A stretch of DNA of 64,000 bases, from the NCBI GenBank assembly GCA_002492465.1, contig DKYT01000011.1, positions 19,225 to 83,224 on the forward strand. Direction: 5' to 3'. Under the pieces are notes generated by a model. It was given only the letters and a program-made list of their open reading frames with translations. It was not told where the DNA came from and made no database searches. The first letter of the stretch is position 1, and the number at the start of each line of letters is the position of its first letter. Shown piece after piece: positions 17,175-25,890 of the stretch. The translations under genes and the position numbers were made by a program. The DNA comes from Lachnospiraceae bacterium UBA7093. Its GTDB lineage: Bacteria; Bacillota; Clostridia; Lachnospirales; Lachnospiraceae.

Positions 17175-18647
17175 TTAAATACTCTTTCCTTTTAATATTG
17201 GTTCGCTGGTCAAATCTACTCCCAGCTTCTTAAATGTTTTTATATCCACCTCCGAAAGCATCACCGAAGTATGTACCTGACAGCCTTTCAGCTTTGGGAG
17301 CTGTTCCAACGCCTTTTTGGCGTTTCTATCGTTCAATGCGGAAATAGAAAGGGCAATCAGCACTTCATCCGTATGCAGCCGGGGATTTTTTCCTCCCAGG
17401 TATTTGGTTTTTAACTCCTGGATCGGCTCAATTGCCTCAGGGGAAATCAAATGGGTGTCATGATCCACTCCCCCCAGATATTTCAAAGCGTTTAGCAGCA
17501 GCGCCGCCGACGCTCCAAGCAGATCCGTGGTCTTGGAGGTGATGATGGTTCCGTCCGAAAGCTCAATAGCTGCCGTGGGAACCCCTAACTCCTGGGCGCG
17601 TTTGCGTGCCGCGACGGTGACCTTTCTGTCGTCCGTGGTAATCTTTGCCTGCTTCAGTAAAAGCTCTATCTTGTAAACGTCGTTTTCCTTTGCTTTCCCT
17701 CTGATCAGGTCGTTCATTGCCGTATAATAACGGCGGATAATTTCCATGTAGGACGCCTGACTGCATATTTCATCGTCCACTATGCAGTTGCCCGCCATAT
17801 TAACGCCCATATCTGTGGGGGATTTATAAGGATTCTTCCCGTAAATCCCTTCAAAAATCGCATTCAGCACCGGAAAAATTTCGATATCCCTGTTATAATT
17901 GACCGCCGTTTCCCCATATGCCTCCAGATGAAAGGGATCAATCATATTAATATCGTTCAAATCGGCTGTTGCCGCCTCATAGGCAAGATTGATGGGGTGT
18001 TTCAGAGGAATATTCCAAATAGGGAAGGTCTCATACTTGGCATAACCCGCTTTGATTCCTCTTTTATTGTCATGATAAAGCTGGGAAAGGCAGGTTGCCA
18101 TCTTCCCGCTGCCCGGTCCCGGTGCGGTGACCACCACAAGAGGTCTGGTGGTTTCAATATATTCATTTTTGCCGTATCCTTCATCACTGACAATCAGCGG
18201 AATATTGGAAGGATACCCCTCAATGGCATAGTGCAGATATACCTTTACGTTCTTTTTTTCCAGCCGCTCTTTGAAATCAGCGGCTCTGGTCTGACCGGCA
18301 TAATGGGTCAGCACCACGCTTCCCACGTAAAGTCCTCTGCTTTCAAATTCCTGCATCAGCCGCTGCACATCCTCGTCATAGGTAATGCCCAGATCGCCGC
18401 GTATTTTATTCTTTTCAATATCGGCGGCATTTATTACAATAATAATTTCCGCTCTGTCGGAAAGCTTCATCAGCATACGCAGCTTACTGTCCGGCTCAAA
18501 TCCCGGCAGCACTCTGGAAGCATGAAAGTCGTCAAAAAGCTTTCCTCCGAATTCCAGATATAACTTATCTCCGAACTCATTAATCCTTTCTTCAATATGC
18601 TCCGACTGCATCTTCAAGTACTTCTCGTTGTCAAATCCTGCTCTCAT
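17175..18647 (-). CDS. DUF1846 (UPF0371) protein
   Basis: A 490-residue cytosolic protein of a conserved Firmicutes family with no settled function. Visible family stretches are FGGKLFDDFHASRVLPGFEPD, VVVTAPGPGSGKMATCLSQL (P-loop-like), FPIWNIPLKHPINLAYEAATADL and FLMGVNMAG-type motif DMGVNMAGNCIVDD. A terminal region has TDEVLIALSISALNDRNA. It is translationally coupled to ftsH downstream, and this pairing may hint at a protein-homeostasis role, but that is inference. Confidence 0.85.
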   Translation of the reverse strand: MRAGFDNEKYLKMQSEHIEERINEFGDKLYLEFGGKLFDDFHASRVLPGFEPDSKLRMLMKLSDRAEIIIVINAADIEKNKIRGDLGITYDEDVQRLMQEFESRGLYVGSVVLTHYAGQTRAADFKERLEKKNVKVYLHYAIEGYPSNIPLIVSDEGYGKNEYIETTRPLVVVTAPGPGSGKMATCLSQLYHDNKRGIKAGYAKYETFPIWNIPLKHPINLAYEAATADLNDINMIDPFHLEAYGETAVNYNRDIEIFPVLNAIFEGIYGKNPYKSPTDMGVNMAGNCIVDDEICSQASYMEIIRRYYTAMNDLIRGKAKENDVYKIELLLKQAKITTDDRKVTVAARKRAQELGVPTAAIELSDGTIITSKTTDLLGASAALLLNALKYLGGVDHDTHLISPEAIEPIQELKTKYLGGKNPRLHTDEVLIALSISALNDRNAKKALEQLPKLKGCQVHTSVMLSEVDIKTFKKLGVDLTSEPILKGKSI

Positions 18648-18679
18648 AAGTTTGCTCCCTCATTTAAATACCGATTCTA

Positions 18680-18690
18680 ATTGTAGCACA
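18680..18690 (-). promoter_or_regulatory. Probable extended -10 promoter for the DUF1846-ftsH operon
   Basis: Minus strand TGCTACAAT, a TG-extended -10 about 30 bases before the start codon. The -35 (TGGAAT at 17-bp spacing) is poor. Confidence 0.4.
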
Positions 18691-18805
18691 ACCCTCCTGA
18701 TTATTCCATAAAAAAGAAATGAACTAATATCAATTTTTTATTAAATACAAAATAGGAACAAACATTGGGAAGCATACTCCCAAACAGCCCTCAAGTTCAT
18801 AAAAT

Positions 18806-18841
18806 AATGCTTTTCTTCTCTGAACCAAGAAGAAAAGCATT
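18806..18841 (-). terminator. Terminator after the flagellin/zinc-ribbon unit
   Basis: Perfect 13-bp stem AATGCTTTTCTTC / GAAGAAAAGCATT with a 10-nt loop, followed on the minus strand by ATTTTAT. It lies just downstream of the zinc-ribbon gene. Confidence 0.7.
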
Positions 18842-18855
18842 CATTGTATGGGTCA

Positions 18856-19233
18856 TTAATCCCAGTGCCCTATCTCTTCCGTTTCCAAAACCGGCGAATG
18901 ACATATCGGGCACGGTGTCTTTTCAATCTCTTCCACCAGCTCCGGTTTTTGTCCACACTGCCGGCAGACTCCTATATATTCCCTGCCATCCTCCTCAAGA
19001 CATAAAACCGGAACACTCTCTATGCGCCCGCATTTCTTACAGCAGGACAACTGATAGGCAAAGGTAAAAGGAATAAGCTCCCCTTCCTTAAGGCAGCTTT
19101 TAATCTCCTTTCTGATATCTTCCCCGTATAGATCCGCTATCCATTCCAGCTTTCCATGAACCAGACCGCATCCTGTTCTGCATTCCCATTCGCTCCCGCA
19201 TGACCTGCAGACAATTCTCTTTAATTCTCCCAC
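18856..19233 (-). CDS. Zinc-ribbon protein of unknown function
   Basis: A 125-residue soluble protein rich in cysteine pairs: CRSCGSEWECRTGCG at the N-terminus, CCKKCG in the middle, CRQCG, and CPICHSP near the end. This suggests two or more zinc-binding knuckles. The start is a GTG with GGAGAAGGGAG upstream. It follows the flagellinolysin gene by 26 bp with no terminator between, and a terminator follows it, so co-transcription from the sigma-D promoter is likely. Function is not recognised; a companion to the metallopeptidase flagellin is possible but untested. Confidence 0.7.
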   Translation of the reverse strand: MGELKRIVCRSCGSEWECRTGCGLVHGKLEWIADLYGEDIRKEIKSCLKEGELIPFTFAYQLSCCKKCGRIESVPVLCLEEDGREYIGVCRQCGQKPELVEEIEKTPCPICHSPVLETEEIGHWD

Positions 19234-19259
19234 TTTATCCGGCTCCCTTCTCCAATCGC

Positions 19260-21116
19260 CTACCGCAGAAGATCAAGCAGCATATCCGGCTGATGATTCG
19301 CCTGTGCCAGCATAGACTGACCCGCCTGAAGCAATATCCGTAAATTGGAAAATCGTACCATTTCCTCTGCCATATCCGTATCTCTGATACGGGATTCCGC
19401 CGCAGTTGTGTTTTCAACCACGTTATTCAGATTTCTAATCGTGTGCTCCAAACGGTTTTGAATTGCGCCATACTGACTGCGCACATTGCTCACATAGGTA
19501 ATCGCGTTCTTTGCGGCGCTCACTGCATCCGCTGCATCTTCTATTGTTTTCACATTTGTATCGGTAATTCCAAGAGCGTTTGCATCCATCTGATAGAGGT
19601 CGATATGGATGAATTCGTCTTCCTGGGCATCTGTTCCCACCAGGATGCCCAGTCTGGCTCCTCCGCTTAAATCCACCGCTATCTTGGAAGGATCAATTCC
19701 AAATAACTGTTCCGGCGCCGTAGCGCCCAGGATACTGGTTCCCCCTTCCGAAAGGGTATTGGTTATCACAGAACCTGCGCCGTCCCTGGACTCATACGCG
19801 AGTTTTCTGACAAATTCCACAAAATCCTTGTCTCCGTTGCTGAACAACTTTGCAATTTCCGACTCCGTTTTTCCGGTTCGCCCTTTGATCGCATCCCCAA
19901 GGCTCTTGCCTGCCAGCAGATCTTCAAACACCTTATTCATTCCATTTGCAATGTTGGCGCCTGTCACCGCTCCTCCACCGTTTGCAAGATAGCCTATATA
20001 TGCCGCTCCCAGATACCCGTGTCCATAGGGTCTCCCGTTCATCGTAAATCTTTTCAGATAAGCGCCGATATTGCCGTCCTGGCTGTCGTCCTGATCGCTT
20101 TGAAGCTTTTTGGCATAATAAAGTAACGTGTCGTTCCAACCGGTGGTAAAGCCTCCCCCTGCAAGCTGGGCGGTTCCCTCCACAAACCAGGTAGGATATT
20201 TTTCACCTTTCCTGCCGCTCATACCGTCCGTCAGATTGTACTGCATAACTGTGTGCATCAATTCATGGGCTATCGTAGATTCCAACACCTCTGCCTTCGA
20301 TCCCGTTCCTTCCGCGTCTGCATCGCTAAAATCGGCGGAATCCACCTTGATTAGCATGGAGACGGGTCTGCCGCTCCCGCCGTAAGAATACTGAGCGTAA
20401 GCAAGGGTATTGTTAGGACCGTCTATAAAAGCCACATTCAGCGCCATCTTGATGGGCGTTGTTCCCGTTGCCTGCTCCAATGCCGGAAAAGCATCAAATA
20501 TCTGTCTTACCGCATTGGGCACAAATTCCTTGGCAATCTTCTCAGCTAACACACTGCCGCTGGTCACATCCACACCGGCGCGCCCTGCAGCCCCTGCATC
20601 CTGAGCGGATTCCACCTCTATGGTTCCGTCCTGAAGATTACAGGTCAAGTCAAATTTATAACTTTTCATGACGTTCCCTGACCTGGGCGAAAGCCCGTCA
20701 TCGGGAAAAAGCTTTCTCTCGTTAAAAACCGTATGATGTGCTGAGGCATCGATCTGTGCCTTGATCTCCTGTATCTCATCGTCCACCAGTTGCCTGTCGT
20801 CATCCGACAACGTACCGTTTGCAGCCTTAATTGCCAGTTCATTGATTCGGTGCAGCATTTCATGCACTTCCTGCAATGCCCCTTCCGCTGACTGTACCAG
20901 GGAAATGCCGTCCTGTGCATTCGCCGCTGCCTGGGTCAGTCCCCTGATCTGTCTGCGCATCTTCTCCGAAATGGACAAACCCGCCGCATCATCCGCCCCG
21001 CGATTGATTCGATAACCGGAGGAAAGCTTTTCCATGGTCTTTGTATTACTGCAATTATTGATACCGAACTGTCTGCCTGCGTTCCATGCAGGCATGTTAT
21101 TTCTGATAGATAGCAT
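19260..21116 (-). CDS. fliC: Flagellin with inserted zinc-metallopeptidase domain (flagellinolysin)
   Basis: Filament protein of 618 residues. The conserved flagellin ends are intact: N-terminal D0/D1 (1 to about 145: LSSGYRINRGADDAAGLSIS, IRGLTQAAANAQDGISLVQ) and C-terminal D1/D0 (about 535-618: IQNRLEHTIRNLNNVVENTTA, ending MLLDLLR). In place of the variable surface domain lies a peptidase-like region of about 350 residues, with HELMH at 284-288 and a candidate third zinc ligand, Glu313, in FVEGTAQ. This is the layout of the published flagellinolysin family, whose filaments are proteolytic. All three candidate zinc ligands are present, so activity is expected. The AAAGGA site precedes the ATG; a sigma-D promoter lies upstream. 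Confidence 0.92.
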   Translation of the reverse strand: MLSIRNNMPAWNAGRQFGINNCSNTKTMEKLSSGYRINRGADDAAGLSISEKMRRQIRGLTQAAANAQDGISLVQSAEGALQEVHEMLHRINELAIKAANGTLSDDDRQLVDDEIQEIKAQIDASAHHTVFNERKLFPDDGLSPRSGNVMKSYKFDLTCNLQDGTIEVESAQDAGAAGRAGVDVTSGSVLAEKIAKEFVPNAVRQIFDAFPALEQATGTTPIKMALNVAFIDGPNNTLAYAQYSYGGSGRPVSMLIKVDSADFSDADAEGTGSKAEVLESTIAHELMHTVMQYNLTDGMSGRKGEKYPTWFVEGTAQLAGGGFTTGWNDTLLYYAKKLQSDQDDSQDGNIGAYLKRFTMNGRPYGHGYLGAAYIGYLANGGGAVTGANIANGMNKVFEDLLAGKSLGDAIKGRTGKTESEIAKLFSNGDKDFVEFVRKLAYESRDGAGSVITNTLSEGGTSILGATAPEQLFGIDPSKIAVDLSGGARLGILVGTDAQEDEFIHIDLYQMDANALGITDTNVKTIEDAADAVSAAKNAITYVSNVRSQYGAIQNRLEHTIRNLNNVVENTTAAESRIRDTDMAEEMVRFSNLRILLQAGQSMLAQANHQPDMLLDLLR

Positions 21117-21181
21117 TCCTTTGCCCTCAGTTTTCTCAATCTCTTTCAGCAGTGTCCGTCAAAAACTAATAATATAATTTT

Positions 21182-21209
21182 ATATCGGCAAAACAGCTGA
21201 TAAATTTTA
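21182..21209 (-). promoter_or_regulatory. Sigma-D (FliA-type) promoter of the flagellin gene
   Basis: Minus strand TAAA, 16-bp spacer, GCCGATAT, matching the motility sigma factor consensus (TAAA-N15-GCCGATAA) almost fully and positioned about 65 bp before the start codon. Confidence 0.85.
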
Positions 21210-21254
21210 GTGAAAATAATAAATATAAATACCGCTATATATAAAATGCCGCTA

Positions 21255-21283
21255 TTGACAAGTAAATGGGCGGGTGCTAAAAT
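21255..21283 (+). promoter_or_regulatory. Sigma-A promoter of pyrG
   Basis: Perfect -35 TTGACA, 17-bp spacer, TAAAAT; predicted start near 21290. Confidence 0.8.
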
Positions 21284-21299
21284 TCCTATATCAAGCAAA

Positions 21300-21334
21300 G
21301 GCGCTATGAGCATGGCTCATAGTGCCTCTTTTTT
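21300..21334 (+). terminator. Intrinsic terminator inside the pyrG leader (attenuator)
   Basis: GGCGCTATGAGC, loop ATG, GCTCATAGTGCC (12-bp stem with one G-U pair), then TCTTTTTT. It lies between the pyrG promoter and the start codon, so transcription must pass it to reach pyrG. In Bacillus pyrG a CTP-sensing attenuator occupies this place, but the GGG start used there for reiterative transcription is not seen here. Confidence 0.75.
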
Positions 21335-21382
21335 ATTACAATAAGCCGGCGTAACGGCGTTTGTTGATTAAGGAGTATTATT

Positions 21383-22987
21383 ATGGCTGTAAAATACGTT
21401 TTTGTAACCGGCGGCGTGGTTTCCGGCTTGGGCAAGGGAATCACCGCCGCTTCTCTGGGAAGGCTGCTGAAGGCAAGAGGATATAAGGTGACCATGCAAA
21501 AGTTTGACCCCTATATCAACATCGACCCGGGCACCATGAACCCCATTCAGCATGGAGAAGTTTTCGTTACCGAGGATGGAACCGAAACCGATCTGGATCT
21601 GGGACATTATGAGAGATTCATTGATGAAAATCTGGACAAGAACTCCAATGTAACTACCGGAAAGATCTATTGGTCCGTGCTCCAGAAGGAACGGCGGGGA
21701 GACTATGGCGGCGGCACCGTTCAGGTCATTCCTCACATTACCAATGAGATCAAAAGCCGTTTTTACCGCAATTTTGCGGATGAAGAAACCCGGATTGCCA
21801 TTATCGAAGTAGGAGGCACCGTAGGCGACATCGAGAGCCAGCCTTTTCTGGAATCCATTCGCCAGTTTCAGCATGAAGTGGGACATGAAAACGCCATCCT
21901 GATTCATGTTACCCTGATTCCTTACCTGAAAGCTTCCCAGGAGATGAAAACCAAGCCCACTCAGGCGAGCGTAAAAGAATTACAGGGAATGGGCATCTGG
22001 CCTGATATCATTGTCTGCCGAAGCGAACATCCCCTGAATCAGGGTATTAAGGATAAAATCGCCCTTTTCTGCAACGTGCCCAACAGTCACGTACTGCAAA
22101 ACCTGGATGTGGAATATCTTTATGAAGCGCCCCTCGCCATGGAAAACGAGCGGCTTGCCCAAGTCACCTGCGAATGCCTGAACCTTGTCTGCCCTGAACC
22201 GGATCTCACCGACTGGAAAGCAATGGTGGAAGCCCTGCGCACCCCTGTGGGAGAGGTTACCATCGCCATTGTAGGAAAATATGTCCAGCTTCACGATGCC
22301 TATATCAGTGTTGTGGAAGCATTAAAGCACGGCGGCATTGCCAATCACGTCACAGTCAACATCCAATGGGTGGATTCCGAAACCGTAACCGATCTGACCG
22401 TAAACCAGCTTTTAGAGAGCGCGGACGGCATTCTTGTACCCGGTGGCTTCGGTCCCCGTGGTATTGAGGGCAAAATCTGTGCCATTCGCTATGCAAGAGA
22501 ACATCAAGTCCCCTTCCTGGGACTCTGTCTGGGTATGCAGCTTTCCATTGTAGAGTTTGCCCGCCATGTGATCGGCTTTAGCGATGCCCACAGCATAGAA
22601 CTGGATCCCTCCACTACCCACCCGGTGATCGCTCTCATGCCCGACCAGAACGGTGTGGAAGACATTGGCGGAACCCTCCGCTTAGGTTCCTATCCCTGCC
22701 TGCTGGATCCCTCCTCTCTCGCCTACAAGCTATATGGGGAGAAGATCATCCACGAACGTCACAGACACCGCTATGAGGTAAACAACGATTACCGCAGCGT
22801 CCTCACGGAACACGGCATGAAGCTCTCCGGAACCTCCCCCGACAACCGTATCATCGAAATGTGCGAGCTGCCGGAGCACCCCTTCTTCATTGCCACCCAG
22901 GGACACCCAGAGTTAAAATCAAGACCCAACCGCCCCCATCCTCTCTTCAAAGGATTGATCAAGGCAGCCATCGACCACAAACAGTAA
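21383..22987 (+). CDS. pyrG: CTP synthase
   Basis: Glutamine-dependent amination of UTP to CTP, 534 residues. The N-terminal synthetase domain shows VFVTGGVVSGLGKGITAASL, KFDPYINIDPGTMNP and GEVFVTEDGTETDLDLGHYE. The C-terminal class I glutamine amidotransferase (from about 290) has VPGGFGPRG, the nucleophile region FLGLCLGMQ and the His-Glu pair in THPVIAL / GHPELKSRP. TAAGGAG precedes the ATG. Monocistronic, between an attenuator leader and a long palindrome. Confidence 0.97.
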   Translation: MAVKYVFVTGGVVSGLGKGITAASLGRLLKARGYKVTMQKFDPYINIDPGTMNPIQHGEVFVTEDGTETDLDLGHYERFIDENLDKNSNVTTGKIYWSVLQKERRGDYGGGTVQVIPHITNEIKSRFYRNFADEETRIAIIEVGGTVGDIESQPFLESIRQFQHEVGHENAILIHVTLIPYLKASQEMKTKPTQASVKELQGMGIWPDIIVCRSEHPLNQGIKDKIALFCNVPNSHVLQNLDVEYLYEAPLAMENERLAQVTCECLNLVCPEPDLTDWKAMVEALRTPVGEVTIAIVGKYVQLHDAYISVVEALKHGGIANHVTVNIQWVDSETVTDLTVNQLLESADGILVPGGFGPRGIEGKICAIRYAREHQVPFLGLCLGMQLSIVEFARHVIGFSDAHSIELDPSTTHPVIALMPDQNGVEDIGGTLRLGSYPCLLDPSSLAYKLYGEKIIHERHRHRYEVNNDYRSVLTEHGMKLSGTSPDNRIIEMCELPEHPFFIATQGHPELKSRPNRPHPLFKGLIKAAIDHKQ

Positions 22988-23000
22988 ATCGAAAACTGGG

Positions 23001-23212
23001 GGCAAACGCCCCGCGCCCTGACGGAGGCTGGCGGATTAAAAAAAGAAGCTTGTGCAAACGACTTTTGCACCATGGAGATGAGACTCAAAAAACACAGAAG
23101 CCAATGCTTCTGCGTTTTTTGTTTTAAGAGGCTCATCGCAATGTCCGGTGCAATGGAGCGCGCACAAATTCTTTTTTTAATCCGCCAGCCTCCGTCAGGG
23201 CGCGGGGCGTTT
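23001..23212. repeat. 212-bp near-perfect palindromic element between convergent genes
   Basis: The outer 47 bp (23001-23047) are an exact inverted copy of 23166-23212. Pairing continues inward through TTGTGC, TTGCACC and GATGAG-type blocks to a central AACACAGAAGC / GCTTCTGCGTT stem with loop CAAT. The centre contains T-runs on both strands, so it could act as a bidirectional terminator for pyrG and fcl. Size, symmetry and location between convergent stops also fit a MITE or REP-like mobile palindrome. No transposase or clear target-site duplication is visible. Confidence 0.85.
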
Positions 23213-23236
23213 GCCTCGACACCTTTTCATATTTTA

Positions 23237-24178
23237 TTACATTCTTGCGGTGTCTACATTTTCTTTAAACCACTGGTATGCCAGCTTTACGCCTTCTTCA
23301 AGCTCTACCTTATGCGTCCATCCCAGCTCGTGGAGCTTGTCTACGTTGGTAAGCTTTCTGGGGGTTCCATCGGGCATATCTTTATTCCAGACAATTTCGC
23401 CCTCATAGCCCACTACTTTTTGAACGGTTTCGGCAAGCTCTTTGATGGTCACTTCCTTGCCGGTTCCAATATTGACGTGCTGCTCTCCGTTGTAATGCTC
23501 CAACAAGAATACGCAGGCGTCCGCCATATCGTCCACATAGAGGAACTCTCTCAAAGGGGTACCCGTTCCCCAAAGCTCCACTGTAGGCGCACCTTTTACC
23601 TTTGCCTCGTGAAATTTGCGGATCATTGCAGGCATTACATGAGAGCCCTGAAGGTCGTAATTGTCGTGAGGACCGTACAGGTTTGTAGGCATACAGCTGA
23701 TGAAATCATCCCCATATTGTCTCTTATAAAATTTGCACATTTCCAAGCCTGAGATCTTGGCAATGGCATAAGCTTCATTGGTCTCCTCCAAAGGTCCTGT
23801 CAGAAGCGCATCCTCGGGGATGGGCTGGGGCGCCAGCTTGGGGTAAATGCAGGTGCTTCCCAAAAAGAGCAGCTTTTTCACCTGATATCTGTGGCAGCAT
23901 TCGATTACATTGCATTGAATTTGCAGATTTTCATATGCAAAGTCCGCAGGCGCCGTGTTGTTTGCGTTGATTCCTCCCACCTTTGCCGCTGCCAAAACTA
24001 CCACATCCGGTTTTTCCATCTCAAAAAATTCCCGCACTGCCGCCTGATTGGTGAGATCCAGTTCCTTGTGGGTTCTGCCGATAATGTTCTGGTAGCCTTT
24101 CGCCTGGAGATTTCTCACAATCGCGCTTCCCACCAGTCCTCTATGACCTGCCACATAAATTTTATCTGTTTTTTCCAT
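23237..24178 (-). CDS. fcl: GDP-L-fucose synthase
   Basis: NADPH-dependent epimerase/reductase that turns GDP-4-keto-6-deoxy-mannose into GDP-L-fucose; 313 residues, extended SDR fold. VAGHRGLVGSAIVR binds the cofactor. LFLGSTCIYPKLAPQPIPED and AYAIAKISGLEMCKFYKRQYG carry the catalytic Ser and the Y-xxx-K pair. PTNLYGPHDNY and GTGTPLREFLYVDD are family typical. It is the last gene of the glycan operon; gmd, which makes its substrate, is two genes upstream. Confidence 0.95.
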   Translation of the reverse strand: MEKTDKIYVAGHRGLVGSAIVRNLQAKGYQNIIGRTHKELDLTNQAAVREFFEMEKPDVVVLAAAKVGGINANNTAPADFAYENLQIQCNVIECCHRYQVKKLLFLGSTCIYPKLAPQPIPEDALLTGPLEETNEAYAIAKISGLEMCKFYKRQYGDDFISCMPTNLYGPHDNYDLQGSHVMPAMIRKFHEAKVKGAPTVELWGTGTPLREFLYVDDMADACVFLLEHYNGEQHVNIGTGKEVTIKELAETVQKVVGYEGEIVWNKDMPDGTPRKLTNVDKLHELGWTHKVELEEGVKLAYQWFKENVDTARM

Positions 24179-24201
24179 CGCTTTTTCCTTCCTTCTTTGT
24201 T

Positions 24202-25857
24202 TTATGGTTGCCGAAACCCTTCCCTAATAGTATCTCCCAGGAAAATATCCCCCGCCTTTATGGGTGAAGCGGGAAAATCCCGATATCCTGTCCGGTCTCC
24301 CTCCACAGGATAATAAAACGTTACGCCGTGAAGCTCATAGGGTATGGTTTCAAAATTTTCGTAATCCTTCTGCCGTATCAAATATTCCCCGGTGGCTCCC
24401 CGGTAGACCTCCATTCCAAATGCAGCCAGCTTATACACACAGAAAACTCCTGCCAATATCATATAGATTTTAAACCGATCCAGATGGGGGCTGATCTTTA
24501 AATAAAGATATCCCCACACCACCACCGGAAGCAGCCACAAAAACACACAGCCATACCGGATCAGGGGCGCCGTCAAAAGCCAGAACAAAAAACAGACCGC
24601 AAGGGTTCCCGCAACATGAAGAAAATCCACCATCTCTTTTTTCTTCTTTAAAAGCGCATAAACCGCCAACAATAAAAGCAACGCCAAACCTCCAGCCGCC
24701 ATTGCCAGAAATACCTTGTTGCTGCCGTCAAGGCTGCGAATCCACTCCGGAAGCCATTGGGCGATTTCTTCCCCATATCGCTCCACATCGGAAAATCCTC
24801 TTCCCCACACCTGTATCTCCCTTGCATCGTATTCCGCCATTCCTTTGGGAATCTTAAAGGCAAAGGAAAACAGGTCTATAGAAGTAAAGGGATAGACGAG
24901 CCATCCCGACAAAATCACGTTCCGCGTCAAAAAAGGCGCTACCGCCAAAACACCCAGCCCCAGAAACCGGAAAATTTCTTTTCCTCTCTTTTCTCTGATC
25001 ATCATAACCGCCGGTTTCAGCGTAAGGAGAAGAAGCAAAGCGCCGGAAAGCTTGACGGTGAGAACCACCACACATAACAGGCTTAAAAGCCCATAAGGAA
25101 GATAGGAGTTTTCTTTTTCTTCTATCAGCTCCAGCCACCTGATCACAATATAAAAAACCAAAAGCACCATAAAATAATCGGATGCCGGCGACACCATTTC
25201 GTCAAAAATAATCAGCAGATAGTAAACCGCCGTAAGCCTTGCCAGATCGGAAAGCCTGGGTTTCTTCCATCTTTTCCAGGTAAATCCTTCCGTACAGACC
25301 AGCCCCAGTAAAAAAGCAAGAAACCCTACACAGCAATGGTAAGACTGCCCTCCCAGAAACGCCATACTGTAAAGTGCCGAAATGCAAAACCCTGCGCTGT
25401 TGTAGGCAAGCCTACTGTGCAGGTTGCCAAGCCCGGGAACCACACCGTATTCCTCAATCCAGCGAATGCTTTGGGCATGGTACAGACTGGTGTCATAGTG
25501 TATGATGCCTGTGGACGTGCCATAGGCAAACACCAGAAAAAGCACTATGACAACGACCGCTTTCAGGGGCGTAATGGTCAGACGCCAGGTATGAAGATTT
25601 TCCAATAGCTGTTTTCTATAACCTGCGATACATAAAATGCAGATAAGAAGCAGTGCCAGATTCGCCATAAGCCCAACCTTCCAGAAAATGCTGAAAAGCT
25701 GGGCATAAACTGTGACCGCTCCGAAACCTGCATACAGATAACCGGTTTCTTTTCCGCACTGATATGCCGTCTTCCCTTTCATAACATGAATACAGGCAAA
25801 ACCAATCACATAACAGGTAAACAGCATGTACAGCCATATGAGTATGACAGAGAGCAT
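24202..25857 (-). CDS. Polytopic membrane protein, probably LIC_10190-type, in a glycan operon
   Basis: A 551-residue inner-membrane protein with about ten to twelve hydrophobic segments across its length. The most distinctive part, after the third segment, is an extracytoplasmic loop with HYDTSLYHAQSIRWIEEYG followed by VPGLGNLHSRLAYN, as I recall it from the LIC_10190 family. The overall plan resembles lipid-sugar-dependent glycosyltransferases or polysaccharide-assembly proteins of the GT39/ArnT kind, with an acidic motif in the first loop. The reaction is not known. It sits between gmd and fcl in one operon, so transfer or assembly of a deoxyhexose glycan is the natural guess. Confidence 0.65.
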   Translation of the reverse strand: MLSVILIWLYMLFTCYVIGFACIHVMKGKTAYQCGKETGYLYAGFGAVTVYAQLFSIFWKVGLMANLALLLICILCIAGYRKQLLENLHTWRLTITPLKAVVVIVLFLVFAYGTSTGIIHYDTSLYHAQSIRWIEEYGVVPGLGNLHSRLAYNSAGFCISALYSMAFLGGQSYHCCVGFLAFLLGLVCTEGFTWKRWKKPRLSDLARLTAVYYLLIIFDEMVSPASDYFMVLLVFYIVIRWLELIEEKENSYLPYGLLSLLCVVVLTVKLSGALLLLLTLKPAVMMIREKRGKEIFRFLGLGVLAVAPFLTRNVILSGWLVYPFTSIDLFSFAFKIPKGMAEYDAREIQVWGRGFSDVERYGEEIAQWLPEWIRSLDGSNKVFLAMAAGGLALLLLLAVYALLKKKKEMVDFLHVAGTLAVCFLFWLLTAPLIRYGCVFLWLLPVVVWGYLYLKISPHLDRFKIYMILAGVFCVYKLAAFGMEVYRGATGEYLIRQKDYENFETIPYELHGVTFYYPVEGDRTGYRDFPASPIKAGDIFLGDTIREGFRQP

Positions 25858-25890
25858 TGCATCTTCCTCTTTTACTTTTGTAATGAACCC

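Noticed and set aside
23072..23752. Open frame running from the palindrome into fcl on the plus strand
   Set aside because: Arises from the inverted repeat and the antisense of fcl; no start signal.
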